This document shows, piece after piece, positions 53,574 through 62,867 of a stretch of DNA of 64,000 nucleotides (position 1 is its first letter; each line of letters begins with the position of its first letter). The position numbers and the translations under genes were made by a program. Location: NCBI GenBank assembly GCA_945874105.1, contig CAMCFJ010000003.1, positions 1-64,000 on the forward strand. The letters are read 5' to 3'. The notes beneath the pieces were generated by a model. The model worked only from the letters and a program-made list of their open reading frames with translations, made no database searches and had not been told where the DNA came from. This DNA comes from Candidatus Nitrotoga sp. CP45. GTDB lineage: Bacteria; Pseudomonadota; Gammaproteobacteria; Burkholderiales; Gallionellaceae.

Positions 53574-53812
53574 TTGGCAGGTGTCCGCTCGTTGGCTTCA
53601 AGCCGGTCAAAGTGAAAATCGGCAGGCAGCCGACCGCGAAACTGCCGCAAGCGCGCCAGCAATTCCTTTACCTCTTTCTTCTTCGAAACTTCAAAAGTTC
53701 TGGAATCGACGGCATGCAAAGAAATCTCCTCGCCCTCTTTCAAATCCAGCGCCTGCACCAGCACGGCGGGCAACCTGACCGCCAATGAGTTTCCCCATTT
53801 TGCAACTTGCAT
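53570..53812 (-). CDS. vapB: VapB/AbrB-type antitoxin
   Basis: 80 residues. The N-terminal AbrB/MazE swapped-hairpin domain (MQVAKWGNSLAVRLPAVLVQALDLKEGEEISL) binds DNA; the C-terminal helix and tail (LLARLRQFRGRLPADFHFDRLE) would wrap the toxin. AAGGAG ribosome site upstream. Confidence 0.9.
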   Translation of the reverse strand: MQVAKWGNSLAVRLPAVLVQALDLKEGEEISLHAVDSRTFEVSKKKEVKELLARLRQFRGRLPADFHFDRLEANERTPAK

Positions 53813-53827
53813 GATTTACTCCTTGTG

Positions 53828-53853
53828 GATATACATATTAGAATTAGTATATC
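53828..53853. promoter_or_regulatory. vapBC operator-like palindrome
   Basis: GATATAC and GTATATC form perfect 7-bp arms around a 12-bp AT-rich centre, about 15-40 bp upstream of the vapB start. This is a typical position for autorepression by a VapBC complex. Confidence 0.55.
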
Positions 53854-54030
53854 ACGATGCTTGGGTTGTTGGCATTGCAACATTTGGAGAAGCAAAGAAA
53901 CCAATAGCAGAAACCAATAGGGTCAGCATCGCAATGTTTTACCAGATTAAAACACGCCCGACAGAAAATGAATGTGGGCTTGCGTATCCGCTATAATGTG
54001 ATGACTTTATAGAGCTTTGGGAGGTTAATC

Positions 54031-54237
54031 ATGTTTGCTCATCGTGTCGATGCCACGCTTAATCGGGAAGGGTCTCTAGTGCTGACCAATTTGCCTTTTC
54101 ACGCCGGAGAGACGGTGGAGGTGATTGTGCTGCCCCGCACCAATACCGTTAAATCCTATACGCTACGCGGTAAGCCTGTTGTCTATACTGACCCTCTTGA
54201 ACCTGTTGCCCAAAACGATTGGGATGCGCAAAAATGA
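54031..54237 (+). CDS. Putative antitoxin of a VapC pair
   Basis: 68 residues with a strong GGGAGG ribosome site and a TATAAT box at 53992-53997 upstream. The beginning (VDATLNREGSLVLTNLPFHAGETVEVIVLP) is like the beta-strand start of DUF2281/DUF104-type antitoxins. Its TGA overlaps the toxin ATG as ATGA. Confidence 0.8.
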   Translation: MFAHRVDATLNREGSLVLTNLPFHAGETVEVIVLPRTNTVKSYTLRGKPVVYTDPLEPVAQNDWDAQK

Positions 54238-54632
54238 TTCTGCTGGATACCCACATCTGGATTTGGTGGGTGCATGGTGATGAGCGTTTGGATGCGCGGC
54301 TTGCGAATCGGTTGAGTCAAGGTGAAAGCCAAGGGTTGGGGGTCAGCGTCATTTCCTGTTGGGAGGTGGCAAAGCTGGTTGAGCATGGTCGGCTTGAGTT
54401 GCCTTGTCCGGTTCCTGAATGGTTCGAGCAGGCGTTGAATTATCCCGGTGTTCGTCTGCTTGAACTGACTCCCGCGATTGCATTCGAATCAACCTCTCTG
54501 CCGGGAGATTTTCATCGCGACCCAGCCGATCAAATGATTGTCGCTACCGCCCGTATTCACAATATTCCATTGGCGACAGCAGATACAAAAATTCTAGCTT
54601 ACAGTCACATTGAGACATTGCGCTTGAATTGA
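54234..54632 (+). CDS. vapC: PIN-domain toxin (VapC-like, COG3744 group)
   Basis: 132 residues from ATG 54234 (MILLDTHIWIWWVHGD). Active-site region LDTH, SCWEVAKLVEHGRLEL and DFHRDPADQMIVATARIHN carry the conserved acids. Second VapC-type toxin within 1.5 kb, in opposite orientation to the first, so the two are independent modules. Confidence 0.9.
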   Translation: MILLDTHIWIWWVHGDERLDARLANRLSQGESQGLGVSVISCWEVAKLVEHGRLELPCPVPEWFEQALNYPGVRLLELTPAIAFESTSLPGDFHRDPADQMIVATARIHNIPLATADTKILAYSHIETLRLN

Positions 54633-54809
54633 GCGGACTCTGGATGTTGCTACGCTTCACTGGTCAATAGCAATGAGGAGATAGCATAGGTCGGGCTATG
54701 CCAACATGTCGGGTTGAATCCGACGTCTATAACAATCGGCGGCAGGCCAAGAATAAAAGCCGACTCTGTTAAAATCCGCTCCTTCAAAATACTTCTTTTC
54801 CTGCCGCTC

Positions 54810-57596
54810 ATGACCCAAAAATCGACCAAGCAATCACCCGTCACCATCCATCGCAAAGACTACACTGCCCCGGCCTATTGGGTGGATACCGTTGAAATCG
54901 GTTTCGATCTCGACCCCGCAGCAACGCGTGTGTCCACGTGTATCACGCTGCAGCGCAATAGCGCATCGCCCAACAAGGATGTGGAACTGCTGGGCGACGG
55001 CGTGAAGCTGGTGGCCTTGCGCATGAACGGCAAGACGCTGCGCAAAGGAGTTAAGGGCTACTCAATAGCCGACGGGAAATTGCGCATCGCCAACGCACCG
55101 GACGAGATCACGCTGGAGATCGAGACCCTAGTTGAGCCGGAGAAGAATACCTCGATGATGGGTCTGTATGTCTCCAACGGCAATTTCTTTACCCAATGCG
55201 AGGCGGAAGGTTTTCGCAAGATCACCTGGTTCCCCGATCGCCCGGATGTGATGGCGAAATACACGGTGATGCTGCGCGGCGACAAGAAAAAGTATCCGGT
55301 GTTGCTGTCCAATGGCAACCTGATCGAACAGGGAGACCTTCCCAAAGGCCGCCACTATGCCAAGTGGGAAGACCCGTTCAAAAAACCTTCTTATCTGTTT
55401 GCGCTGGTGGCAGGCAAGCTGGTGTGCCAGGAAGAAAAATTCAAATTAAATAGTGGACGAAAAGTGCTGCTGCAAGTGTGGGTGGAGCCGGGCAATCTGG
55501 ACAAGACGCAGCATGCGATGGATTCGCTCAAGCACAGCATCCGCTGGGATCAGGAGCGTTACGGGCTGGAGCTGGATCTGGACCGCTTCATGATCGTCGC
55601 GGTGGGCGACTTCAACATGGGCGCGATGGAAAACAAGGGCCTGAATATCTTCAACACCAAATATGTGTTGGCCAACCCCAGTATCGCCACCGATACCGAT
55701 TACGCCAATATCGAGGCGGTGGTCGGCCATGAATACTTTCATAACTGGACCGGTAACCGCGTGACCTGCCGCGACTGGTTTCAGTTGTCGTTGAAAGAAG
55801 GCCTCACCGTGTTCCGCGATCAGGAATTCTCTGCCGACATGATCGGCACGGAAAGTGGTCGCGCGGTGAGTCGCATCGAAAACGTGCGCATGCTGCGCCA
55901 GGTGCAGTTTTCCGAAGATGCGGGGCCGATGGCCCATGCGGTGCGGCCGGACAGCTTTGTGGAGATCAGCAATTTCTACACGGTTACGATCTATGAAAAA
56001 GGTGCCGAGGTGGTGCGCATGTACCAGACCCTGCTGGGGCGTGACGGCTTCCGTAAGGGCATGGACCTGTACTTTGCACGGCATGACGGGCAGGCGGTTA
56101 GCTGCGACGATTTCCGCGCGGCGATGGCACACAGCAGCGGGCGCGACCTCGCCCAGTTTGAGCGCTGGTATAGCCAGCCCGGCACGCCGCAGCTCAAGGT
56201 GCAAAGCCATTACGACGCCGCCAAACAGACCTATGCACTTACGCTCAGCCAGCGCTGCAAGCCCGCAGCTGGACAAAAGAAGCCGCTGCCTTTCCATATC
56301 TCCGTTGCGGTTGGCCTGCTCGATGACCGGGGCCGCGACATGGCGCTGACTCTTGACGATGCTACTATTGATCCGGCTCCGTTTATTCAGGAATCCGTTC
56401 GCATTGAGCCTGTCGAAATGCGGTTGGATGCTCGTGCTTCGACAAGCTCAGCACGAACGGGAGTCCCGTTCAAATCGAGCCGGATCAATAAACCTGCCAC
56501 CACCTGCGTGCTGGAGCTGACCAAGGCAAAACAGACTTTCATCTTTAACCGCGTCACCACAAAACCCACGCCATCATTACTGCGCAACTTCTCTGCGCCG
56601 GTGGTGATGGAATACAACTATACCGACCAGGAGCTGGCGCAGCTGATGGCGCATGACAGCGATGCCTTCAACCGTTGGGAGGCCGGGCAACGCCTGGCGA
56701 TGCAACGTCTGTTGAATCTGATCAAACAGGTGCAGGCGGGTGAAGCGCTGACGCTGGATGAGCTGTTCATCAACGCCTTGCGCATCACGCTCAACGACAC
56801 GTCGCTGGATCCGTCTTTCCGTGAAGTGGTGCTGACGCTGCCTTCGGAATTGATGCTGGCCGAACAGTGCGAAGTGATCGACCCGCAGGCGATCCACACT
56901 GCGCGCCAGTTCATGCGCAAGACAATCTCTGAAAAACTAAAAGCCGATTTCATCGCCGTCTATGCAGCCAACCTGACACCCGGCAAATACAGCCCCGATG
57001 CAAAATCGGCCGGCAAACGCGGCTTAAAGAACCTGTGCCTGACTTATCTTTTAGGTTGGGAAGATGAGTCCACGCTGCAACTGGCCCACGCGCAGATCGA
57101 CGCAGCCGACAACATGACCGACCGCCTGGCCGCGCTGATGGCGCTGGTGAATACCGGCAGCAAGACGGCACAGCAGCCATTGAAAAACTTCTATCGGGAT
57201 TTCAAAAACGAGGCGCTGGTGGTGGACAAATGGTTCAGCCTGCAGGCGATCGCGATGCATACCGATGTAACATCGGTGCGCAAGCTGATGACCCATCCCG
57301 CGTTCACGCTGAAAAATCCCAACCGCGCACGCAGCCTGATCTCCAGTTTCTGCAACGGCAATCCGTCACAGTTCCATGCAGCGGATGGCAGCGGCTATGC
57401 CTTCTGGACAGAACAGGTGATCGCGTTGAACAAGCTCAATCCGCAGGTGGCCGCACGTTTGGTACGCACGCTGGATCACTGGAAAAAATACCAGCCCGCG
57501 CTGAAACAACAGATGCAGGCCGCGTTGCAGAAAGTCACCGCAACCAAAGGCCTGTCCAAGGATGTGCAGGAGGTGGTATTCAAGACGTTGGGGTGA
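54810..57596 (+). CDS. pepN: Aminopeptidase N (M1 metallopeptidase)
   Basis: 928 residues from ATG 54810 (MTQKSTKQSPVTIHRKDY). The exopeptidase motif GAMENKGLNIFN and the zinc site HEYFHNW near 306, with the distal Glu in LKEGLTVFRDQEFS, are intact. C-terminal armadillo-like domains follow. Between the catalytic and C-terminal parts (about residues 525-555) the protein carries an extra segment encoded by a REP-type inverted pair (56395-56460), reading EPVEMRLDARASTSSARTG. The frame stays open through it. Cytoplasmic peptide turnover. Confidence 0.95.
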   Translation: MTQKSTKQSPVTIHRKDYTAPAYWVDTVEIGFDLDPAATRVSTCITLQRNSASPNKDVELLGDGVKLVALRMNGKTLRKGVKGYSIADGKLRIANAPDEITLEIETLVEPEKNTSMMGLYVSNGNFFTQCEAEGFRKITWFPDRPDVMAKYTVMLRGDKKKYPVLLSNGNLIEQGDLPKGRHYAKWEDPFKKPSYLFALVAGKLVCQEEKFKLNSGRKVLLQVWVEPGNLDKTQHAMDSLKHSIRWDQERYGLELDLDRFMIVAVGDFNMGAMENKGLNIFNTKYVLANPSIATDTDYANIEAVVGHEYFHNWTGNRVTCRDWFQLSLKEGLTVFRDQEFSADMIGTESGRAVSRIENVRMLRQVQFSEDAGPMAHAVRPDSFVEISNFYTVTIYEKGAEVVRMYQTLLGRDGFRKGMDLYFARHDGQAVSCDDFRAAMAHSSGRDLAQFERWYSQPGTPQLKVQSHYDAAKQTYALTLSQRCKPAAGQKKPLPFHISVAVGLLDDRGRDMALTLDDATIDPAPFIQESVRIEPVEMRLDARASTSSARTGVPFKSSRINKPATTCVLELTKAKQTFIFNRVTTKPTPSLLRNFSAPVVMEYNYTDQELAQLMAHDSDAFNRWEAGQRLAMQRLLNLIKQVQAGEALTLDELFINALRITLNDTSLDPSFREVVLTLPSELMLAEQCEVIDPQAIHTARQFMRKTISEKLKADFIAVYAANLTPGKYSPDAKSAGKRGLKNLCLTYLLGWEDESTLQLAHAQIDAADNMTDRLAALMALVNTGSKTAQQPLKNFYRDFKNEALVVDKWFSLQAIAMHTDVTSVRKLMTHPAFTLKNPNRARSLISSFCNGNPSQFHAADGSGYAFWTEQVIALNKLNPQVAARLVRTLDHWKKYQPALKQQMQAALQKVTATKGLSKDVQEVVFKTLG
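56395..56460. repeat. REPIN-like inverted REP pair inside pepN
   Basis: Two REP units face each other: 56395-56423 (CCGTTCGCATTGAGCCTGTC) and, on the other strand, 56460-56428 (CCGTTCGTGCTGAGCTTGTC). Single relatives occur at 13449 and 47631. The whole insertion is in frame. Confidence 0.75.
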
Positions 57597-57607
57597 GGGA
57601 AATCAAA

Positions 57608-57622
57608 GGGGCTAGCAGCCCC
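57608..57622 (+). terminator. Weak hairpin after pepN
   Basis: GGGGCT, AGC loop, AGCCCC, 12 bp after the pepN stop. No immediate T-run, so termination is uncertain. Confidence 0.3.
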
Positions 57623-57650
57623 CATGTTCTCTTAAATTCTTTCAATTTGC

Positions 57651-57790
57651 ATGATGAACCTCCTATCAATATCCGGCAGTGGAGTGAATCCACCGCCGGG
57701 TGATGAGATCAGGTAGCCTGCACTACGATCCGGCGCGGCTGGGCATGCTCGGCCTTCGGAATGCGCAATTCCAGCACGCCATGAACGATA
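57651..57790 (-). pseudogene. Remnants of small heat-shock protein (Hsp20) genes
   Basis: The minus strand from about 57783 to TGA 57709 encodes HGVLELRIPKAEHAQPRRIV, the C-terminal strand and IxI region of an Hsp20 protein; no start exists upstream. Further on, a strong AGGAGG site precedes ATG CAA ATT GAA AGA ATT TAA, a start cut after six codons. This looks like the scar of a tandem hsp20 pair mostly lost by deletion. Confidence 0.65.
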
Positions 57791-57791
57791 T

Positions 57792-57820
57792 GAGAAAGCC
57801 GTATTTATCCCGGCTTTCTC
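57792..57820 (-). terminator. Hairpin downstream of yicC
   Basis: Perfect 10-bp stem GAGAAAGCCG / CGGCTTTCTC with a 9-nt loop, about 36 bp beyond the yicC stop. No long T-run; possibly an end-of-transcript or processing structure. Confidence 0.45.
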
Positions 57821-57855
57821 ATAGGTTGTTGCGGTGGTGTGCGTAAAATTAAACA

Positions 57856-58722
57856 TTACTCCAGGTTCTGTATCTGTTCACGCATCTGTTCAATCAATAG
57901 CTTCATTTCCATGGACGCACGCGATACTTCTGCATCGACGGACTTCGAGCCTAGCGTGTTTGCCTCGCGGTGCAGTTCCTGCATCAGAAAATCCAGCCGC
58001 TTGCCTACTGTGCCGCCTTTGACCAGCACTCGTTTCATTTCGACCAGATGAGTTTGCAGACGCGACAGCTCTTCATCCACATCAATCTTGCTGGCGAATA
58101 ATGTGATTTCCTGCCGCAGGCGTTCATCATCACCCGCTTGCAGCGCTATGCGCAAACGCCCGGCCAGTCTTTCTTCATACGCCGCAATGGCCGTCGGGAT
58201 GCGCGGTGCAACCAGGGTGCATAAGGTTTCGATTTGCTCTATGCGCTGCGACAGAAATTCTTGTAGCTTTTCGCCTTCGCGTCCACGTGCTGCGGTGAAT
58301 TCGCGCAATACTTGATGCACTAGTTCGGGCACTATAGTTTGCAGTGTGTCGGTCGGTATAGCTGCACTTTGCAATACACCATTCCAACGCAACACATCGG
58401 CGACACTCAAGCCATCCGCTTCGGGCAAGATGGCTTGCACTTCGTCGCTCCATTGAGCCAGTTGTTGTACAAGGGGCTGATTCAGCTGCGCTGGATTTTG
58501 TACCGATGCCCTCGCGGCGAATCCGATGCGGCATTCCACCTTGCCGCGCGTCAGTTGCGCAGCAAGGATCTCGCGCAACAGGGGCTCCAGCATGCGCAGT
58601 TCGTCGGGCATGCGTAATTGGAGATCGAGGTAACGGTGATTGACCGCACGCAGTTCCACTGCAAGCGATCCGGTATCGAGTTCTGTTGCGGCAGTGGCAA
58701 AGCCGGTCATGCTAAAAATCAT
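57856..58722 (-). CDS. yicC: YicC/YloC family endoribonuclease
   Basis: 288 residues. N-terminal YicC domain begins MIFSMTGFATAATELDTGSL; the C-terminal DUF1732 part has DEELSRLQTHLVEMKRVL, GKRLDFLMQELHREANTLGSKS and VEMKLLIEQMREQIQNLE-like end. GGAG ribosome site before ATG 58722. Family members are stress-related endoribonucleases. It is divergent from rph, as in many proteobacteria. A decayed partial copy lies at 47202-47430. Confidence 0.93.
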   Translation of the reverse strand: MIFSMTGFATAATELDTGSLAVELRAVNHRYLDLQLRMPDELRMLEPLLREILAAQLTRGKVECRIGFAARASVQNPAQLNQPLVQQLAQWSDEVQAILPEADGLSVADVLRWNGVLQSAAIPTDTLQTIVPELVHQVLREFTAARGREGEKLQEFLSQRIEQIETLCTLVAPRIPTAIAAYEERLAGRLRIALQAGDDERLRQEITLFASKIDVDEELSRLQTHLVEMKRVLVKGGTVGKRLDFLMQELHREANTLGSKSVDAEVSRASMEMKLLIEQMREQIQNLE

Positions 58723-58930
58723 TGGGACTCCAGATAATATGGTTTAGGTGACTACTCAACCCGATTTCAATGTTAAACAAGGGCCTGATTTATTTATGCC
58801 TTGCTTATAAATTGGACTACAGCATGTGCATTATATGACGATTGGATAGTGTGAAATTTGTTATATAAAATTCCAAACGAGTCTGCAACAATCATATTGG
58901 ACTAATTCTGATAGCCTTAGTGGCGCAAGC

Positions 58931-58936
58931 TATAAT
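58931..58936 (+). promoter_or_regulatory. Possible -10 box of rph
   Basis: TATAAT 29 bp upstream of the rph ATG; no good -35 at the usual distance. Confidence 0.35.
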
Positions 58937-58964
58937 GCGTGCCATTTCATTTTTGGATTATTTT

Positions 58965-59681
58965 ATGCGTCCCAGTCAGCGGCAATCCGATCAGCTTCGT
59001 TCCATTCAAATCACGCGTCATTACACCAAGCATGCCGAAGGTTCGGTGCTGATCGAATGCGGCGACACAAAAATAATTTGTACCGCCAGCGTGGAGGAGC
59101 GTGTACCGCCTCATAAAAAGGGCTCCGGTGAGGGGTGGGTTACGGCGGAATACGGCATGCTGCCGCGTTCTACCGGTAGCCGCATGGGGCGCGAAGCAGC
59201 CAAGGGCAAACAGTCTGGACGCACGCAGGAAATCCAGCGTCTGATCGGACGCAGTTTGCGCTCTGTGGTGGATTTGAAACAATTGGGCGAACGCACCATC
59301 CAAGTGGATTGCGACGTGATTCAGGCCGATGGCGGTACGCGCACCGCCAGTATTACCGGTGCTTTTGTCGCCTTGCACGACGCCGTTAGTGGATTGGTCA
59401 AGCAAGGGTTGATCCAGGAGAACGCATTGCGCGATTTCGTCGCTGCGATTTCGGTGGGTATTTATCAGGGTATGCCGGTGCTTGATCTTGACTACGCCGA
59501 AGATTCTTTATGCGATACCGATATGAATGTGGTGATGACCAGTGCGGGGCATTTCATAGAGGTGCAGGGTACGGCAGAGGGTCATGCTTTCAGCCGCACT
59601 GAGATGGATGCCATGCTCAATTTGGCGCAATCCGGTATCGCGCAATTAATTGAGATGCAGCGCGCGGCGCTGGCGAAATAA
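58965..59681 (+). CDS. rph: Ribonuclease PH
   Basis: 238 residues from ATG 58965 ([20 protein letters not shown]). Conserved phosphorolytic core: [65 protein letters not shown] and DMNVVMT. Trims tRNA 3' ends using phosphate. The frame is open further upstream, but that would cover the promoter. It is followed 6 bp later by rdgB. Confidence 0.96.
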   Translation: MRPSQRQSDQLRSIQITRHYTKHAEGSVLIECGDTKIICTASVEERVPPHKKGSGEGWVTAEYGMLPRSTGSRMGREAAKGKQSGRTQEIQRLIGRSLRSVVDLKQLGERTIQVDCDVIQADGGTRTASITGAFVALHDAVSGLVKQGLIQENALRDFVAAISVGIYQGMPVLDLDYAEDSLCDTDMNVVMTSAGHFIEVQGTAEGHAFSRTEMDAMLNLAQSGIAQLIEMQRAALAK

Positions 59682-59687
59682 CGCACC

Positions 59688-60281
59688 ATGCATAAGCTGG
59701 TTATTGCCTCCAACAATCCGGGAAAGTTGCGCGAGTTGCAGTTAACACTTGCGTCACTCACCATTGAGATACTGACGCAGGCGCAACTTGGCATTGACGA
59801 GGCTGAAGAACCCCACTGCACTTTCATTGAGAATGCGCTGGCCAAGGCGCGTCATGTCAGCCGTATCAGTGGCCTGCCTGCCCTGGCGGATGATTCTGGA
59901 CTATGCGTAGCAGCTTTAGGCGGGGCACCGGGTGTGCAGTCCGCGCGTTATGCTGGCGAACCGAAATCGGATTCGCGCAACAATGAAAAATTGTTGCAAG
60001 CGATGGAAGGAGTGGCTGACCGGCGTGCGCATTATTATTGCGTGCTAGTGCTGGTGCGCCATGCTGACGATCCGCAGCCGCTGATTGCAGAAGGCGAATG
60101 GCATGGCGAAATTGCGCAGCAGATGCTCGGTGAAGGAGGGTTCGGTTACGACCCGATATTCTGGTTGCCGCAACTCAACAAGATGAGCGCGGAATTAAGC
60201 CGCGACGAGAAAGCACAGATCAGCCACCGTGCAAAGGCACTGCATATTCTGCTACAACGGCTGCAAATTGCGGAGCATTGA
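59688..60281 (+). CDS. rdgB: XTP/dITP pyrophosphatase (RdgB/HAM1)
   Basis: 197 residues. Substrate motif LVIASNNPGKLREL, TFIENALAKARH, LPALADDSGLCV with the catalytic Asp, SARYAGE, and the C-terminal GFGYDPIFWLP and SHRAKAL. Removes non-canonical purine triphosphates from the nucleotide pool. Confidence 0.95.
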   Translation: MHKLVIASNNPGKLRELQLTLASLTIEILTQAQLGIDEAEEPHCTFIENALAKARHVSRISGLPALADDSGLCVAALGGAPGVQSARYAGEPKSDSRNNEKLLQAMEGVADRRAHYYCVLVLVRHADDPQPLIAEGEWHGEIAQQMLGEGGFGYDPIFWLPQLNKMSAELSRDEKAQISHRAKALHILLQRLQIAEH

Positions 60282-60358
60282 GAGTCATGGAATTGCAAAC
60301 AACTCTCGGGCATTACGACTGCGCACAGTAGCAGGCGAAGTCGCCCGCGCCGTCATTG

Positions 60359-60826
60359 CTAATGGCAGTGACCTTGTCCGCGTTTTTCCAGATACTGCTG
60401 GTGGTATTCCTCGGCGAGATAGTAAGTGGTGGCAGCCACGATTTCAGTGGCTATTGGTTTGTCGTATCGTCCACTTTTTTCCTGTTGTATTTTTGAGGCG
60501 TTTGCAGCGGCCTCTTGTTGTGGTGAATGAAAGAAAATTGCAGAGCGGTATTGCGTGCCGACATCCGGCCCTTGTCGATTGCGCTGTGTTGGATCGTGGC
60601 ATTGCCAGAAAATTTCCAGTAGTTGCGTGTAGCTGACCTGTGCCGGATCGAAGGTGATTTGTACCGCTTCGGCGTGGCCAGTGATGCCATTGCACACTTC
60701 CGGATAAGTTGGGTTGAGCGTATTGCCGCCAGTATATCCAACGCTCGTTTCATGCACGCCTGGAGTCTGCCGAAATGCGGCTTCCACGCCCCAGAAACAC
60801 CCTGCTGCAAAAGTTGCCTGTTCCAT
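60359..60826 (-). CDS. msrA: Peptide methionine-S-sulfoxide reductase MsrA
   Basis: 155 residues. Catalytic GCFWG at the N-terminus ([15 protein letters not shown]), [23 protein letters not shown] and [19 protein letters not shown]. Repairs oxidised methionine S-sulfoxide. Its 3' end converges on rdgB with 77 bp between; its start diverges from hemW with 31 bp between. Confidence 0.95.
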   Translation of the reverse strand: MEQATFAAGCFWGVEAAFRQTPGVHETSVGYTGGNTLNPTYPEVCNGITGHAEAVQITFDPAQVSYTQLLEIFWQCHDPTQRNRQGPDVGTQYRSAIFFHSPQQEAAANASKIQQEKSGRYDKPIATEIVAATTYYLAEEYHQQYLEKRGQGHCH

Positions 60827-60857
60827 ATTTATCCTCTCAGTTGAGCTTATCGTACTT

Positions 60858-62051
60858 ATGAATATTCACCTTTTACACCCACTCGACTCCACGACGCAAG
60901 AGGTCAGTTTTAAGGCTTTGCCGCCGTTGTCTCTGTACATCCACATTCCGTGGTGTGTGCGTAAATGCCCTTATTGCGATTTTAATTCGCACGAGGTGCG
61001 CGAGTCTCTGCCAGAGCAGGAATACGTGGCTGCGTTAGTGCGCGATCTGGAGCTGGCTCTGCCGCAAATCTGGGGACGCAAGGTGTATACCGTATTCATC
61101 GGCGGCGGCACGCCCAGCCTGCTTTCTGCTCAGGCTATGGAACAAATTCTCACTTCAGTGCGCATGTTGTTGCCGCTGGATCATGGCGCGGAAATCACGC
61201 TGGAAGCCAATCCAGGCACAGTGGAGGCAAACAAGTTTGCGGGCTTCCGTGATGCAGGTGTAACTCGGCTATCGCTCGGCATTCAGAGTTTCAACGATGC
61301 TCATCTCAAGGCGCTGGGACGTATCCACGATGCGGCCGAGGCGCGGCGCGCAGTAGAAATCGCGCAGCAGCATTTTGACAACATTAATCTGGATTTAATG
61401 TACGGTTTGCCGCAGCAAACGCAGGCAGAAGCGGCACAGGATGTGCATGCCGCACTGGAATTTGCACCGCAACATTTGTCCTGCTACAACCTTACGCTGG
61501 AACCGAATACACTTTTTCACCGTTATCCGCCAGCCTTGCCTGACGATGATCTGTGCAGCGCCATGCAGCAGGATATTGAACAAATACTCAGCGTGCACGG
61601 CTATCAACATTACGAAACATCAGCTTTTGCACAGCCAAAAAAACAGGCACGCCATAACTTGAATTACTGGCAATTTGGTGATTATCTGGGCATAGGCGCG
61701 GGCGCGCACAGCAAGCTGAGTTTTCCGGACAAGGTGCTGCGACAGGTACGTTATAAACAGCCGCAAGCCTATCTGCAACAGGTAGCGCAGGGTGTGCCGG
61801 TGCAGACCGAACATGCAGTGAAGCGCGAGGATTTGCCGTTTGAATTCATGATGAATGCATTGCGCTTGAATCAAGGTTTTGCTGACGCGCTATTTGCCGA
61901 GCGCACCAGCTTGTCGTTGCTGCTGATCCGCCGCGAACTAGAGCAGGCCGAGCAACGCGGCCTGCTTGAACGTGGCCTGCAGCGCATCGCACCGACCGAG
62001 TTGGGGCGGCGCTTTTTGAATGACTTGCTACAGATATTTTTGCGCAAGTAA
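60858..62051 (+). CDS. hemW: HemW-type heme chaperone / radical SAM protein
   Basis: 397 residues from ATG 60858. Radical-SAM cluster motif in [20 protein letters not shown] (CxxxCxxC) and [10 protein letters not shown]. The HemN_C-like end ([20 protein letters not shown]) is present. HemW lacks coproporphyrinogen dehydrogenase activity and delivers heme. Linked to rdgB in many proteobacteria. The frame is open further upstream but without support. Confidence 0.93.
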   Translation: MNIHLLHPLDSTTQEVSFKALPPLSLYIHIPWCVRKCPYCDFNSHEVRESLPEQEYVAALVRDLELALPQIWGRKVYTVFIGGGTPSLLSAQAMEQILTSVRMLLPLDHGAEITLEANPGTVEANKFAGFRDAGVTRLSLGIQSFNDAHLKALGRIHDAAEARRAVEIAQQHFDNINLDLMYGLPQQTQAEAAQDVHAALEFAPQHLSCYNLTLEPNTLFHRYPPALPDDDLCSAMQQDIEQILSVHGYQHYETSAFAQPKKQARHNLNYWQFGDYLGIGAGAHSKLSFPDKVLRQVRYKQPQAYLQQVAQGVPVQTEHAVKREDLPFEFMMNALRLNQGFADALFAERTSLSLLLIRRELEQAEQRGLLERGLQRIAPTELGRRFLNDLLQIFLRK

Positions 62052-62087
62052 GGTTTTGGTGGGTTTTCCAGCCCATGGATTTTGATT

Positions 62088-62193
62088 AAACCCAGATAGT
62101 CCATTAGACCTGATTCACGCGATGACGACGCATTTGCCCCCCTTTTTCAAAGGGGGAGGCTGGTTAAATTTCCTAATGGATTATCCGGGTTAA
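62088..62193. mobile_element. MITE family A, copy 2 (shortened)
   Basis: About 106 bp, with ends AACCCAGATAGTCCATTAG and CTAATGGATTATCCGGGTTA. It lacks about 60 bp of inner G/C-tract sequence compared with copy 1 at 7718-7886. Its right end contains the trmB stop codon. Confidence 0.82.
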
Positions 62194-62867
62194 AGTTTCT
62201 TGAACACCAAATCCCAAACGCCATGCCCCAGACGCAGCCCGCGCTGCTCAAATTTAGTAAGCGGGCGATAAGCCGGGCGCGGAGCATAATCCGCCGCAGT
62301 ATTTTCCAGTGATTTTTCGCCGCTCAACACGGCGAGCACCTGTTCAGCGTAATCCTGCCAATCAGTGGCGACATGAAGATACCCGCCCGGCTTTATTTTC
62401 TTCACCAGTTGCGCCACAAACGAAGCCTGAATCAGGCGACGCTTGTTGTGGCGTGTCTTGTGCCAAGGGTCGGGGAAAAAAATATGGACGCCGTCCAGCA
62501 CGTCATCGGCCAGCATGTCGCGCAGCACCTCAACTGCATCATGCTGGATGATGCGGATATTTTTCAAGCCCGATTCTTCAATCTGTTTGAGCAAACTGCC
62601 CACACCGGGGGTGTGCACCTCAAGGGCAAGATAGTCGTTTTGCGGATGCGACTGGGCGATGGCGGCAGTGGTCTCACCCATGCCGGAGCCGATCTCAAGA
62701 ATTTTAGGCACCGTTCTGCCGAAGGCATTTTCCAAGTTCAGCGGTTGAGGGAGGTAGGGAATGCCATAAATCGGCAGGAGCGCATCGAGGCAACGCTGTT
62801 GCGCATTGGAGATGCGCCCTTGTCGCAGCACATAGCTGCGAATGTGTGACGAGCGCTGAGGTATCAA
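62190..62867 (-). CDS. trmB: tRNA (guanine-N7)-methyltransferase
   Basis: 225 residues. SAM-binding [29 protein letters not shown], and the TrmB block [20 protein letters not shown] with [21 protein letters not shown]. Start is TTG 62867, overlapping the thiG stop; no ATG is nearby. Makes m7G46 in tRNA. The final TAA lies in the end of MITE A copy 2. Confidence 0.94.
   Translation of the reverse strand: MIPQRSSHIRSYVLRQGRISNAQQRCLDALLPIYGIPYLPQPLNLENAFGRTVPKILEIGSGMGETTAAIAQSHPQNDYLALEVHTPGVGSLLKQIEESGLKNIRIIQHDAVEVLRDMLADDVLDGVHIFFPDPWHKTRHNKRRLIQASFVAQLVKKIKPGGYLHVATDWQDYAEQVLAVLSGEKSLENTAADYAPRPAYRPLTKFEQRGLRLGHGVWDLVFKKL

Noticed and set aside
55446-56297. 283-codon minus-strand open frame inside pepN
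   Set aside because: Antisense shadow of a conserved GC-rich gene; His/Arg/Leu-rich composition with no family features.
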